In this document: piece by piece, positions 11,599 to 24,500 of the stretch
Layout: each line of letters starts with the position of its first letter
How positions within the stretch are numbered: position 1 is the stretch's first letter
Source of the DNA: Manihot esculenta
Taxonomy: Eukaryota; Streptophyta; Magnoliopsida; Malpighiales; Euphorbiaceae
Direction: 5' to 3'
Assembly: GCF_001659605.2 (NCBI RefSeq)
Contig: NC_035174.2
Location: forward strand, 20,906,027 to 20,970,026
Length of the DNA stretch: 64,000 bases
Notes under the pieces: generated by a model
Told to the model about the DNA's origin: nothing
The model's input: only the letters and a program-made list of their open reading frames with translations
Database searches by the model: none
Program-made: the position numbers and the translations under genes

Positions 11599-13881
11599 TG
11601 TAACGACCCGAAAATCGGACTGCTACCGGCGCTAGGATCCGGGTCGGCTTAAGGCCGCCAAGACCCATAGCAAGCCTGACTTTCATCCTGAAAACCTGTT
11701 TAATCCCATATATGATCAACAACATACATAAAAATTTAAAACTTTTCTTTCATACATCCAACTCAACCTGAACATGCACTGTGCATAGCCATAATCATAG
11801 TCATGACCCCTCTGTGGGATCTCATCACTGCCCCAATGGGCGATACATCATAAGATGAGTTGGCTTTCATGAACATTATAAAACATTTTTGATCATGTAA
11901 TAAAAGGGATACCTCATACACAATGTCAAGCACAATATCTAATCCTCAATATTATTACATGACTGAAACTGTACTTTTACATAACATTAATACATTTATC
12001 ATGTCCACACTATCTATTACATGTACCAGACTTCATTACTCTTGTAAACCTCCTGGTCTACCCTGTACCTGCAATCCTGGGGAAATTGGGAGAGGGGTGA
12101 GCTACTAGAGCCCAGTGAACAGAATAATAAAACACTTAAAACATATGATAACATGAAATGCATCACATCACAGCTAATCACATCAAGGATGAACTTGTCA
12201 CCAATAGCCCTCTACATGGTCCAAATGTGCCAGAACGTAGAATGGGTCCTGGTCTTTCCCTTACATATCATAACATAACAGTGTCCAACTGTGCCAGAAC
12301 GTAGAATGGGTCTTGGTCTTTCCCTTACATAGTGCCAGCGAACGTAGAATGGGTCCCACTGGTCTTACTTTCCGTACCGTACATATCATAGATCGAGGGC
12401 TATGGATCATTCAACATTCATCCACATCAACACCAAAATGTGCAATGCAACATATTCGTGAATTCTAATGCAAGCAACCTAATTCATCACATGGCATTCA
12501 TGATGCATGAACAATGCTCAAAACTTTGAAATTTATTTACTTTAAACGTAAAGGTTTATTCCACTCACCTCTGGATAGCTCTGACCAGACACTGGGGCAA
12601 CAGACTCACTGCGGGGGTCCTCGGTTCCTCGGGTCCGAACCTACACAGGTGGACTCAAATGAGGGACCAAACAAACATGAACAAAACTCTAAACTATTCC
12701 CCAAAAACCCCCTAAAACATCATGGAATAATCATAGAAAAACATGCAAGAAAGGGCTGGACAGGGCACTTTCGTCGGCAGGTTCGGCGGCCGAAAGTCCC
12801 TCCAGAGCCGAAAGTCAGGCAGGTTCGGCGGCACCTTCGGCGGCCGAAACTCCCAGACAGAGGCGAAACTCATGCATGTTTGGCGGCACTTTCGGCGGCC
12901 GAAAGTCCTAGACAGAGATGAAAGTCTCCTTTCGGGGGCAAGCTTCGGCAGCCGAAGGCTGCCTCCACAAGCATGTTTGGCGGCCGAAAGTTCCTTCGGC
13001 TGCCGAACCTGGTTTCTCCCAGAATCCTATGCATTTATGCCTCCTAACTCATCCAAACATGCATAAACCTATTCTACAACATTCCCAATCATACACAAGC
13101 AAACATACAAGTTCCTAGGGGCATCAAACCATCAAAAACCCCAACTACAACACACAAGCAACTCACATTGTTCAAAATCTCATCAAAAACCCATAAACTC
13201 AACATAAGCTACACATGCATTTTCTACCCCATGAACTTGCATAAAACTTGCTTAAAACACAGTGTAAGCTAGAGATCGACTCTTACCTCTTGAAGATCGA
13301 GGGTGGAGGCGATCTGACTTAGAGTTGGAAGAGATTCGAGTTCTTGAATCTCAAAGCTCCAAAACTTGCTCAAACTCGGAAATCTTCAAAACAAGATGAA
13401 AACTAGTGAAAAACTTGAAAGATCTGAAGGAAAAGACTCGAGATCGGTGAGGGGTGGCGGAGAACTCACCTTGGCCGGAAATGGGGAAAAAGCTCGCCCG
13501 TTTTCGGCTAAGGGACCCTTTTATAGTGGCTGGCCAGGCCACGTTCGGGGGCCGAACGTGCCTCCGCATGCATGCCATGTTCGGCGGCCGAACTTGAGGT
13601 TCGGCGGCCGAACCTGGACTTTCCTCACTCATGCTTTCGGGGGCCTAAAGGCGCTCTCGAAGGCATGCATGTTCGGCGGCCGAACTTGAGGTTCAGCGGC
13701 CGAACCTGAGTTTTCCTTCAAGGTTGTTTTTATGCAAAAACTCATTTCCATTTTACTTAAAACCATGAAATACCTTAAAACATTTTATGAAAACATGTTT
13801 CTACCCTACTAGAGGCTTCCGACATCCGAATTTCCACCGGACGGTAGGAATTCCGATACCGGAGTCCAGCTGGGTATTACA
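11599..13881 (-). repeat. E3 3' LTR (2283 bp)
   Basis: It runs from TGTAACGACCCG to TGGGTATTACA. Compared with the 5' LTR it lacks 17 bp near 13025. The minisatellite with GAACGTAGAATGGGT cores is at about 12228-12368, the TATA box at 13525-13518 (minus), and palindrome clusters at about 12773-13010 and 13543-13706. Confidence 0.92.
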
Positions 13882-13989
13882 TTCTCCCCCCCTTAAGAAC
13901 ATTCGTCCCCGAATGTACCTCAACTAGCACATAGCATGGCATAAAACATAACATACATACATAGCACATAAACACATCGAGATCTAACC
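13882..13989 (-). promoter_or_regulatory. E3 polypurine tract and hairpin spacer
   Basis: TTCTCCCCCCCTTAAG is followed by ACATTCGTCCCCGAATGT, the same tract plus stem-loop as in the sister elements, then about 70 bp of spacer to the pol stop. Confidence 0.8.
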
Positions 13990-16900
13990 TTAAAAGAGAT
14001 GAGGGTACTGCTGGAGCATGGACTCCCGTGTCTCCCAAGTGCATTCTTCCAAATTGTGGTGGTTCCACAAGACTTTCACCATCGAGATTTCCTTGTTTAT
14101 TAACTTTCTGATCTGGGTGTCTATGATCCGTACTGGCTGTTCAACATAGGTGAGATCCTCTTGGACCTCCACATCAGGCTCACTAAGAACCTTGCTCGGA
14201 TCTGACACAAACTTCCTCAACATTGAAACATGGAAAACCGTATGGATTCTTTCCATTGAAGCAGGTAAATCTAGCTTGTACGACACATTCCCAATCTTTT
14301 GCAAGACTTCAAAGGGTCCGATGTATCGTGGGGCTAGTTTACCTTTCTTCCCAAAGCGAACCACTCCTTTCATTGGAGACACCTTGAGCAATACCAGATC
14401 CCCTTCCTGAAACTCTACCTGCCGTCTGCGGATGTCTGCATAACTCTTCTGTCTGCTTGCAGCAGTCTTGATCCTTTCTCTGATTATGGGTACCACCCTG
14501 CTGGTGATCTCAACAAGCTCAGGCCCTACCAAGGCCTTTTCTCCAACTTCTTTCCAGCAAACAGGTGATCTGCACTTCCTCCCATACAAAGCTTCATATG
14601 GAGCCATCCCGATGCTAGCATGATGGCTGTTATTGTAGGCAAACTCCACCAAAGGTAGATGCTGCCTCCAAGAACCGCCAAAATCCAGCACACACATTCT
14701 AAGCATATCCTCGATAGTTTGGATGGTCCTCTCGGACTATCTGTCCGTCTGGGGGTGGAAGGCAGTACTGAAATCCAACCTGGTACCCATGACGTTCTGC
14801 AGACTCTGCCAAAATCTAGAGGTGAACTGGGGCCCTCTATCGGACACTATCGAAATAGGAACCCCATGCAGCCTGACGATCTCATCGACATACACCTGCG
14901 CCAACTTGTCCATAGAATAGCCACTCCTGACAGGGATGAAGTGAGCAAATTTGGTGAGTCTGTCCACAATCACCCATATGGAGTCCAATCTGTTGGACGT
15001 CGCCGGTAACCCCACTACGAAGTCCATAGCTATATTTTCCCATTTCCACTCTGGAATAGGTAGCGGGTTAAGCATTCCAGCCGGCTTCTGATGTTCCAGC
15101 TTCACCCTCTGACACACTTCGCAGGCTGACACAAACTGTGCCACTTCTTTCTTCATAGCTGGCCACCAATAAACCTTCTTCAGATCTTGATACATCTTGG
15201 TGGCTCCGGGGTGAACGTTGTATCTTGCATTATGAGCCTCTCTCATAATGTCTCCTTTTAGCCCTATGTCATCTGGTACACATAGTCTACTCCCAAAGCG
15301 GAGGATCCCTTTGCTGTCGAATCTGAACTCACTATCTTTGCCTGACTGAACAGTCCTGGCAATCTTCACTAACTCCGGGTCCTCATGCTGCTTCTGAGCC
15401 ACCTGCTCCAGAAACACGGGTGCCACTCTCATCTGGGCCACCAAGGCACCTGTACCAGACAACTCCATCTGTAGACCTTCCTCAATGAGCTTGTAAAACT
15501 CCTTCACCACTGGCCTCCTTTCTGCCGATATGTGGGATAAACTGCCAAGTGATTTCCGGCTTAAGGCGTCTGCCACAACATTCGCCTTACCCGGATGGTA
15601 CTGAATCTTGCAATCATAGTCACTCAGTAGCTCCACCCATCTCCTCTGTCTCAAATTCAAATCTCTTTGACTCAGGATGTACTGCAGGCTTTTATGATCT
15701 GTAAAGATCTCACATTTAACCCAATAGAGGTAGTGCCTCCACATCTTGAGTGCAAAGATTACTGCTGCCATCTCCAGGTCATGTGTGGGGTAATTCAACT
15801 CATGCTTCTTCAGCTGCCTAGAAGCATAAGCAATCACCCTCTCATTCTGCAGTAGTACACAACCCAGTCCCACCCGGGACGCATCACAAAAGACTATAAA
15901 GTCTTCATCACTAGATGGCAGAGCTAACACTGGTGCTGAAGTCAACCTCTTCTTAAGCTCTTCAAAACTCTCTTCGCACTGGTCAGTCCACACAAACTTC
16001 TGATTCTTTCTGGTTAGTCTGGTCAGAGGAGCTGCAATCTTTGAGAAGTCCTGAACGAACCTCCTGTAGTAACCTGCCAAACCCAAGAAACTCCTGATCT
16101 CCGTCACTGAAGTGGGTCTAGGCCAGTTAGCCACAGTTTCTGTCTTCTTGGGGTCTACCTCTATACCATTTTCTGACACCACATGCCCCAAGAATGAAAT
16201 GCTCCTCAGCCAGAATTCACACTTAGAGAACTTGGCATACAAGCCATGTTCCCTCAAAGTCTGTAGAACCAACCTCAGATGATGGGCATGCTCCTCTGCA
16301 TTCCTGGAATACACTAAGATATCATCTATGAAGACAATAACGAAGTGATCCAGGTACTGACTAAACACTCTGTTCATGAGGTCCATGAATGCTGCAGGGG
16401 CGTTAGTTAACCCGAACGGCATCACAAGGAACTCAAAATGCCCATATCTAGTCCTGAAAGCTGTCTTTGGCACATCTTCATCCCTTATTCTTAGCTGATG
16501 GTACCCCGATCTTAGATCTATTTTGGAGAAACAACCCGCTCTTGCTAGCTGGTCGAATAGATCATCGATCCTTGGCAGAGGGTACCTATTCTTGGTAGTG
16601 ACTTTGTTCAACTGCCTGTAGTCGATACAAAGTCTAAGGGATCCATCCTTCTTCCTCACAAACAAAACCGGAGCACCCCAAGGTGAGGTACTCTGTCGGA
16701 TGAAGCCCCTTTCTACCAACTCTTGCAATTGCTCTTTCAACTCCTTCAACTCGGCTGGGGCCATCCTGTAGGGAGGGATAGAGATCGGTCTAGTTCCAGG
16801 CACCAACTCTATCTCGAACTCTATCTCCCTAGCAGGTGGTAAACCTGGAAGCTCGTCTGGAAAGACATCCTGAAACTCTCTGACAACTGGCACCGAGGCT

Positions 16901-18969
16901 GGCTCCCTGAACTGACTGTCTAGCTCTCTCACATGAGCTAAGTACCCCTGACATCCCTTTCTAAGCAACCTACGAGCCTGAAGAGCTGATATCAGACCTC
17001 TAGGTGTACCCCTCTTGTCTCCTCTGAAGACGACCTCTGACCCGTTCTGATCTCTGAACTTGACTACCTTGTCTCTGCAGTCCAACGTAGCACCATGGGT
17101 AGATAGCCAATCCATCCCTAGAATGATGTCAAAGTCTGTCAAATCTAGAACCACAAGGTCGGCGGAGAGGCATCTTCCCTCAACAAAAACTGGACTGTAC
17201 TGGCAGACTGACACTGCCACTGACGGGTCACACTTGGGTCCACTGACCCATAGGGGACACTCTAACCCAGAGACTATCAGACCCAACCTCTCGACGGCTC
17301 TCGGAGCAATAAAAGAATGAGATGAACCCGGGTCCATTAATGCATACACATCAGAACACCCAATGACGAGATTACCTGACACCACGGTGTTGGATGTGTT
17401 AGCCTCCTGCTGAGTCATGGTGAAGATCCTGGCTGGAGCTGATGGACCTTCACCTCGGGAACCAGAAGAAAAGGCTGCCCCTCTCCCTCTACCTCTGCCA
17501 CTGCCCTGAGTTGTGGCTGGAGCTGCTGGCTGTGCCACACTACCAGAAGTTGTCTGCTGGGGCTGGCCCATAAAAGATGCTCTAGGACACTCCCGAGCTA
17601 TGTGTCCCTCCTGTCCACATCTGAAACATGTATTAGTCCCAGCTCGACACACTCCCCTGTGCGGCCTTCCACATCTATGGCATTCTGTACCATCTGAGCC
17701 TGAGCTCGAGCCACCGCCAAATCCCAGACCGGATTTCAACTTATTCCAAAACTTATTCTTCTTCGGCTTCTTGGTGGTGTTATCCCACCTCTTCTTACTT
17801 GAGCTCTGAGAAGAGAGACCTGGCCCTCCTCTGACTGGGGTCTTAACCCCTGAAGACTGGGTCACTGACTGCTTCACTGACCCCTCAACTATAGCACTCG
17901 CCTCCATCCTTCGAGCCATATCCACCACAGTGTGGAAACTTTCCCTCTCAACTGACTGAATCAACGAGGAGTACCTAGAATGTAGCTTCATCACATATCT
18001 CTTGGCTTTCTTCGTATCTGTATCTAGAGCTTGCCCTGAAAAAGGCAATAGCTCCAAGAATTTATCCATGAACTCCTCTACACTCATGTGTTCTGTCTGC
18101 CTCAGTTGCTCAAACTCAATCATCTTCAGTTCTTTGGAACTGTCTGGAAAAGCCCATCCAGCGAACTCATTCGCAAATTCTTCCCATGTCATGCCGTCTA
18201 GTCTCGGGTCCACATAACACTTGAACCATTCCCGTGCCTTCTTGCACTTTAAGGTGAACCCTACCATCTGAATGGCCCTGCTATCATTCGCTCCTAGCTC
18301 ATCAGTTATTGTCTTCACTACTCTCAGATACTCAAAGGGGTCATCCCCTGACTTGTATTTGGGAGCATCCAGCTTGAGGTAATCTATCATCTTTACTTTG
18401 CTCCCATCGGCTGAGCTAGGTCTAGGAGGTTGAGTAACTGGGGCTGCTGGTTCTGTGGGTGGTGGAGGTGGGGGTGCAGCATTCCCCGAGGTGGGGTTTG
18501 CCGGGTTAGGATAGAAGGGTGAGGGTGGATAAGCTAGGTATTGTGTATAAGGTGGATAGAAAGGTGGATAAGGCATGTAGGTAGGATAGGGGTTAAAGCT
18601 GGAGAAATCCGATGTGCCTCCCATCGGATACCCTGAACCCTGTGGGAAGGGTGGATGGTGGGGTGGAAAACCATACCCCGAGGCCTAAACGCCTCCCCGA
18701 GACTCCCCTGTCCCTTCTTCCTCCATGCTCACATCCAGGTTCCCATCCCTCCTCTGATCCTCTTCCATAACCTCCCTCACATCTGAAGAACTTCCTCCTC
18801 TATCAGTCCCCCTTCGGCTAGCATCAAAAGACCTTCTAGGGTCCCTTGACACTCTTTCTCTGTTGGCTCTACAAGACATTGCCCTAGGCAATGTAAGAGG
18901 ACGGGCGCTCGTGCCCTCGTCCTCAGGTGGCACTCCAGTCAATCGTGCAGATCGACGAGTTCCTCTCAT
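13990..18969 (-). pseudogene. gag-pol: E3 gag-pol with two nonsense codons
   Basis: The gag ATG is at 18969-18967 and the frame is conserved through the stop at 13990. All domains are present: gag, CX2CX4HX4C zinc knuckle, DPG protease, RT (FIDDILVYS), RNase H, integrase with HHCC zinc region, and chromodomain. Only two interruptions are visible, with no frameshift: a TAG at about 18686-18688 in gag (relatives have CAG) and a TAG at 14734-14736 in integrase (relatives have CAG), just before the catalytic Glu. The open segment 14737-18624 alone spans 1295 codons. Both stops fit C-to-T decay at CAG sites. Not able to act on its own as it stands. Confidence 0.93.
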
Positions 18970-19233
18970 CCTGTTTTCTGAAAAACAGTACACATCATAC
19001 AAACATTAGCATCATATGGTTCATGTCGGCACACATGAACCCTCATCACATATACATCATAGCATATCATTCATATCATAGCATCAATGCACATGTACAA
19101 AATCATGGCATTTCACATCATCATACAAGACAGGACTCAACATCCTATCCTAATGGACATGATCTTCCTATTGTGCTTGACCTTCTAGAACATCTATGAG
19201 CCCGACACTCTAGGTCCGATCCTATGAATCTAG
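18970..19233 (-). promoter_or_regulatory. E3 leader
   Basis: Non-coding. On the minus strand it ends in CTGTTTTTCAG directly before gag, the conserved acceptor-like site. Confidence 0.5.
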
Positions 19234-19246
19234 GGCTCTGATACCA
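19234..19246 (-). other. E3 primer-binding site (initiator tRNA-Met)
   Basis: TGGTATCAGAGCC on the minus strand, 3 nt from the LTR at 19250. Confidence 0.9.
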
Positions 19247-19249
19247 TTC

Positions 19250-21549
19250 TGTAACGACCCGAAAATCGGACCGCTACCGGCGCTAGGATCCGGGTCGGCT
19301 TAAGGCCGCGAAGACCCGTAGCAAGCCTGACTTTCATCCTGAAAACCTGTTTAATCCCATACATGATCAACAACATACATAAAAATTTAAAACTTTTCTT
19401 TAATACATCCAACTCAACCTGAACATGCACTGTGCATAGCCATAATCATAATCATGACCCCTCTGTGGGATCTCATCACTGCCCCAATGGGCGATACATC
19501 ATAAGATGAGTTGGCTTTCATGAACATTATAAAACATTTTTGATCATGTAATAAAAGGGATACCTCATACACAATGTCAAGCACAATATCTAATCCTTAA
19601 TATTATTACATGACTGAAATTGTACTTTTACATAACATTAATACATTTATCATGTCCACACTATCTATTACATGTACCAGACTTCATTACTCTTGTAAAC
19701 CTCCTGGTCTACCCTGTACCTGCAATCCTGGGGAAATTGGGAGAGGGGTGAGCTACTAGAGCCCAGTGAGCAGAATAATAAAACACTTAAAACATATGAT
19801 AACATGAAATGCATCACATCACAGCTAATCACATCAAGGATGAACTTGTCACCAATAGCCCTCTACATGGTCCAACTGTGCCAGAACGTAGAATGGGTCC
19901 TGGTCTTTCCCTTACATATCATAACATAACAGTGTCCAACTGTGCTAGAACGTAGAATGGGTCCTGGTCTTTCCCTTACATAGTGCCAGCGAACGTAGAA
20001 TGGGTCCCACTGGTCTTACTTTCCGTACCGTACATATCATAGATCGAGGTCTATGGATCATTCAACATTCATCCACATCAACATCAAAATGTGCAATGCA
20101 ACATATTCGTGAATTCTAATGCAAGCAACCTAATTCATCACATGGCATTCATGATGCATGAACAATGCTCAAAACTTTGAAATTTATTTACTTTAAACGT
20201 AAAGGTTTATTCCAATCACATCTGGATAGCTCTGACCAGACACTGGGGCAACAGACTCACTGCGGGGGTCCTCGGTTACTTGGGTCCGAACCTACACAGG
20301 TGGACTCAAATGAGGGACCAAACAAACATGAACAAAACTCTAAACTATTCCCCAAAAACCCCCTAAAACATCATGGAATAATCATAGAAAAACATGCAAG
20401 AAAGGGCTGGACAGGGCACTTTCGGCGGCAGGTTCGGCGGCCGAAAGTCCCTCCAGAGCCGAAAGTCAGGCAGGTTCGGCGGCACCATCGGCGGCCGAAA
20501 CTCCCAAACAGAGGCGAAACTCATGCATGTTCGGCGGCACTTTCGGCGGCCGAAAGTCCCAGACAGAGACGAAATTCTCCTTTCGGGGGCAAGCTTCGGC
20601 AGCCGAAGACTGCCTCCACAAGCATGTTCGGCGGCCGAAAGTTCCTTCGGCTGCCGAACCTGGTTTCTCCCAGAATGGCAGAAACTCAGCTCCCCTATGC
20701 ATTTATGCCTCCTAACTCATCCAAACATGCATAAACCTATTCTACAACATTCCCAATCATACACAAGCAAACATACAAGTTCCTAGGGGCATCAAACCAT
20801 CAAAAACCCCAACTACAACACACAAGCAACTCACATTGTTCAAAATCTCATCAAAAACCCATAAGCTCAACATAAGCTACACATGCATTTTCTACCCCAT
20901 GAACTTGCATAAAACTTGCTTAAAACACAGTGTAAGCTAGAGATCGACTCTTACCTCTTGAAGATCGAGGGTGGAGGCGATCTGACTTGGAGTTGGAAGA
21001 GATTCGAGTTCTTGAACCTCAAAGCTCCAAAACTTGCTCAAACTCGGAAATCTTCAAAACAAGATGAAAACTAGTGAAAAACTTGAAAGATCTGAAGGAA
21101 AAGACTCAAGATCGGTGAGGGGTGGCGGAGAACTCACCTTGGCCGGAAATGGGGAAAAAGCTCGCCCATTTTCGGCTAAGGGACCCTTTTATAGTGGCTG
21201 GCCAGGCCACGTTCGGGGGCCGAACGTGCCTCCGCATGCTTGCCATGTTCGGCGGCCGAACTTGAGGTTCGGCGGCTGAACCTGGACTTTCCTCACTCAT
21301 GATTTTGGGGGCCTAAAGGCGCTCCCAAAGGCATGCATGTTCGGCGGCCGAACTTGAGGTTCGGCGGCGGAACCTGAGTTTTCCTTCAAGGTTGTTTTTA
21401 TGCAAAAACTCATTTCCATTTTACTTAAAACCATGAAATACCTTAAAACATTTTATGAAAACATGTTTCTACCCTACTAGAGGCTTCCGACATCCGAATT
21501 TCCACCGGAAGGTAGGAATTCCGATACCGGAGTCCAACTGGGTATTACA
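19250..21549 (-). repeat. E3 5' LTR (2300 bp)
   Basis: It runs from TGTAACGACCCG to TGGGTATTACA. The minus-strand TATA box is at 21193-21186. Palindrome clusters lie at about 20420-20660 (R-U5) and 21210-21372 (U3), and the three-unit minisatellite at about 19878-20018. Splice donor-like AGAG/GTAAG lies near 20953. Confidence 0.92.
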
Positions 21550-24500
21550 AGAACCAGTAGCACCAGTTGTCCAAGTACCTCAACCTAGCTCAGCTGAGGG
21601 AAGTAAAGTGAAAATGACAGAGTATTTGAAATTGGATGCTCCCAAATTCAATACGGGAGATGATCCATTTGAGTACCTCAGAACGGTTAAGATGATAACC
21701 GATGAGTTAGGCGCTGATGATAGTAGAGCCATAGAGATGGCGGGGTTCACACTCAAATGCAAGAAAGCTCGCGAGTGGTTCAAGAATTATGTGGACCCCA
21801 AGTTGGACAGTATGTCATGGGGAGAGTTCACCAATGAATTTGCTAGGTGGGCTTTTCCTGACAGTTCCAGGGAGATGAAAGTGATAGAATTTGAGTAGCC
21901 GAGGCAGACTAAAGAGATGAGTGTAGATGACTACACAGATAAGTTCCTGGATCTGCTACAGTATGTGGGTCAGGCTTATGACACTGATCAGAAGAAGGCA
22001 AGGAGATATACGATGAGACTTCATCCCAGGTATTCCTCCTTGATTCTTCCAGCAGAGAAAGAGAGTTTCCACTCTATCGTGGATGCCGCCAGAAAGATGG
22101 AGGCAAGTGCCATTATTCAGGGAACAGTGAAACAGCAAGTGGCACAGCCTTCGGGTTCTAAGACCCCCAGTGCAGCAGCTTCTGGCAGTAGGAAGGGAGA
22201 AAAGTTTAAAGCGAAGAAAGGCAAGTTCTGGAATAAGATCAAGTCGAGTCTGGGAATGGGTAGTGGCTCAAGCTCTGGCACAGGTAGTACAGTGTGCATG
22301 AGATGTGGAAGGCCGCACAAAGGAGTTTGTCGTATGGGATCTACAGCCTGCTATAAGTGTGGACAGGAGGGACACTTTGCACGAGAATGTCCTCAAGTGA
22401 CCTTTATGGCACCATCCCAGTAGATGAGCTCAGGCAGTGTGGCATAGCCAGCAGCTCCAGCCATACCTCAGAGCAGTGGCAGAGGCAGAGGGAGAGGGTC
22501 AGCCTCTTCTTCAGCAACAGGTTCCCGAGGTGAAGGTCCGGTAGCCCCAGCACGGATCTTCACTGTGACACAGGAGGAGGCAAACACGTCGAATACAGTG
22601 GTGTCAGGTAACCTCGTCATTGGGTGTTCCGAGGTGTATGCTTTGATGGACCCCGGTGCTTCTCACTCTTTTATTGCTTCGAGAGCCGTGGAGAGATTGG
22701 GTCTGATCATTTCTGAGTTAGAGTGTCCTCTTTGGGTCAGTGGACCCAAATGTGACCCATCAGTGACAGAGTCAGTCTGTCGTTTCAGTCCAGTGTTCAT
22801 AGAGGGTAGATGCCTTCCAGCTGACCTGGTGGTTCTAGAGTTGATAGATTTTGATGTCATTCTAGGGATGGATTGGCTATCTGCATATGGTGCTACCTTG
22901 GACTGTAGAGACAAGGTAGTTAGTCTCAGAGATCAGGATGGGTCAGAGTGTGTCTTCAGAGGAGACAGGAGGGGGACACCTAGAGGTTTGATCTCAGCCC
23001 TTCAGGCTCGTCGTTTGCTTAGGCGGGGTTGTCAGGGATTTCTAGCTCATGTGAGAGAGCTAGATAGTCAAGTTAGGGAACCAGCCTCAGTACCAGTAGT
23101 CCGAGAATTTCCAGACGTTTTCCCAGACGAGCTTCCAAGACTACCACCTGCTAGGGAGATAGAGTTTGAAATAGAATTGCTGCCTAGTACTAGACCTATC
23201 TCTATTCCTCCCTACAGGATGGCGCCAGCAGAGTTAAAAGAGCTGAAAGAGCAGCTGCAAGAGTTGGTAGATAAGGGTTTCATCCGCCCTAGTACCTCAC
23301 CTTGGGTGCTCCAGTACTGTTTGTCAGAAAGAAAGATGGATCCCTCAGACTTTGTATTGACTACAGGCAGTTGAACAAGGTCACTACCAAGAATAAGTAT
23401 CCCTTGCCTAGGATCGATGATCTATTTGACCAGCTAGCTGGAGCAGGTTGTTTCTCTAAAATAGATCTGAGATCCGGGTATCATCAGCTGAGAGTCAGAG
23501 AAGTAGATGTGCCAAAGACAGCTTTCAGGACCAGATATGGGCATTATGAGTTCTTAGTAATGCCGTTCGGGTTGACTAACGCCCCTGCAGCATTCATGGA
23601 TCTCATGAACAGAGTTTTCAGCGAGTATCTGGATCACTTTGTTATTGTCTTCATCGATGATATCTTAGTGTACTCCAGAGATGCAGAGGAGCATGCCCAG
23701 CATCTGAGGACAGTACTGCAGACTCTAAGAGAGCATGGCTTGTATGCCAAGTTCTCTAAGAGTGAGTTTTGGTTGAGCAGCATTTCATTCTTGGGGCATG
23801 TGGTATCAGCATAAGGGATTGAGGTAGACCCCAAGAAGATAGAGGCTGTAGCTAACTGGCCCAGACCCACTACAGTGACAGAGATTAAAAGCTTTTTGGG
23901 TTTGGCAGGTTACTATAGGAGGTTCGTTCAGGACTTCTCAAAGATAGCTGCTCCTATGACCAAACTGACGCAGAAGAATCAGAGGTTCGTGTGGTCGGAC
24001 CATTGTGAAGAGAGCTTCGAAGAGTTAAAGAGACGATTAACATCAGCACCGGTGTTAGCTCTGCCTGTCAGTCATGAGGACTTTACAGTGTTCTGTGATA
24101 CGTCCCGAGTGGGATTGGGTTGTGTTTTGATGCAGAATGACAGGGTGATTGCTTATGCTTCTAGACAGTTGAAGAAGCATGAGTTGAATTACCCCACCAA
24201 TGACCTAGAGATGGCGGCAGTTATCTTTGCACTCAAGATGTGGAGGCATTACCTTTATGGGGTTAAATGCGAGATCTTCACCGATCATAAGAGTTTATAG
24301 TACATCTTGAGTCAGAAAGAGCTAAATTTGAGGCAAAGAAGATGGGTGGAACTGCTCAGTGATTATGATTGCAGGATTCAGTATCATCCGGGTAAGGCGA
24401 ATGTTGTGGCAGACGCCCTAAGCCAGAAATCACTTGGCAATTTATCCCATATAGCAGCAGAGAGAAGACCAGTGGTGATGGAGTTTTATAAGCTCATCGA

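Larger units (their letters stand above)
11599..21549 (-). mobile_element. E3: near-intact chromodomain Ty3/gypsy element inserted in E4 gag
   Basis: The element is complete and 9951 bp long, with both LTRs (2283 and 2300 bp), polypurine tract, gag-pol and tRNA-Met primer site. The flanks are AGAAT (11594-11598) and AGAAC (21550-21554): a 5-bp target duplication with one difference. The E4 gag frame continues across the site. The LTRs differ by a 17-bp deletion in the left copy plus many scattered substitutions, so E3 is clearly older than E5 or E8. Confidence 0.93.
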
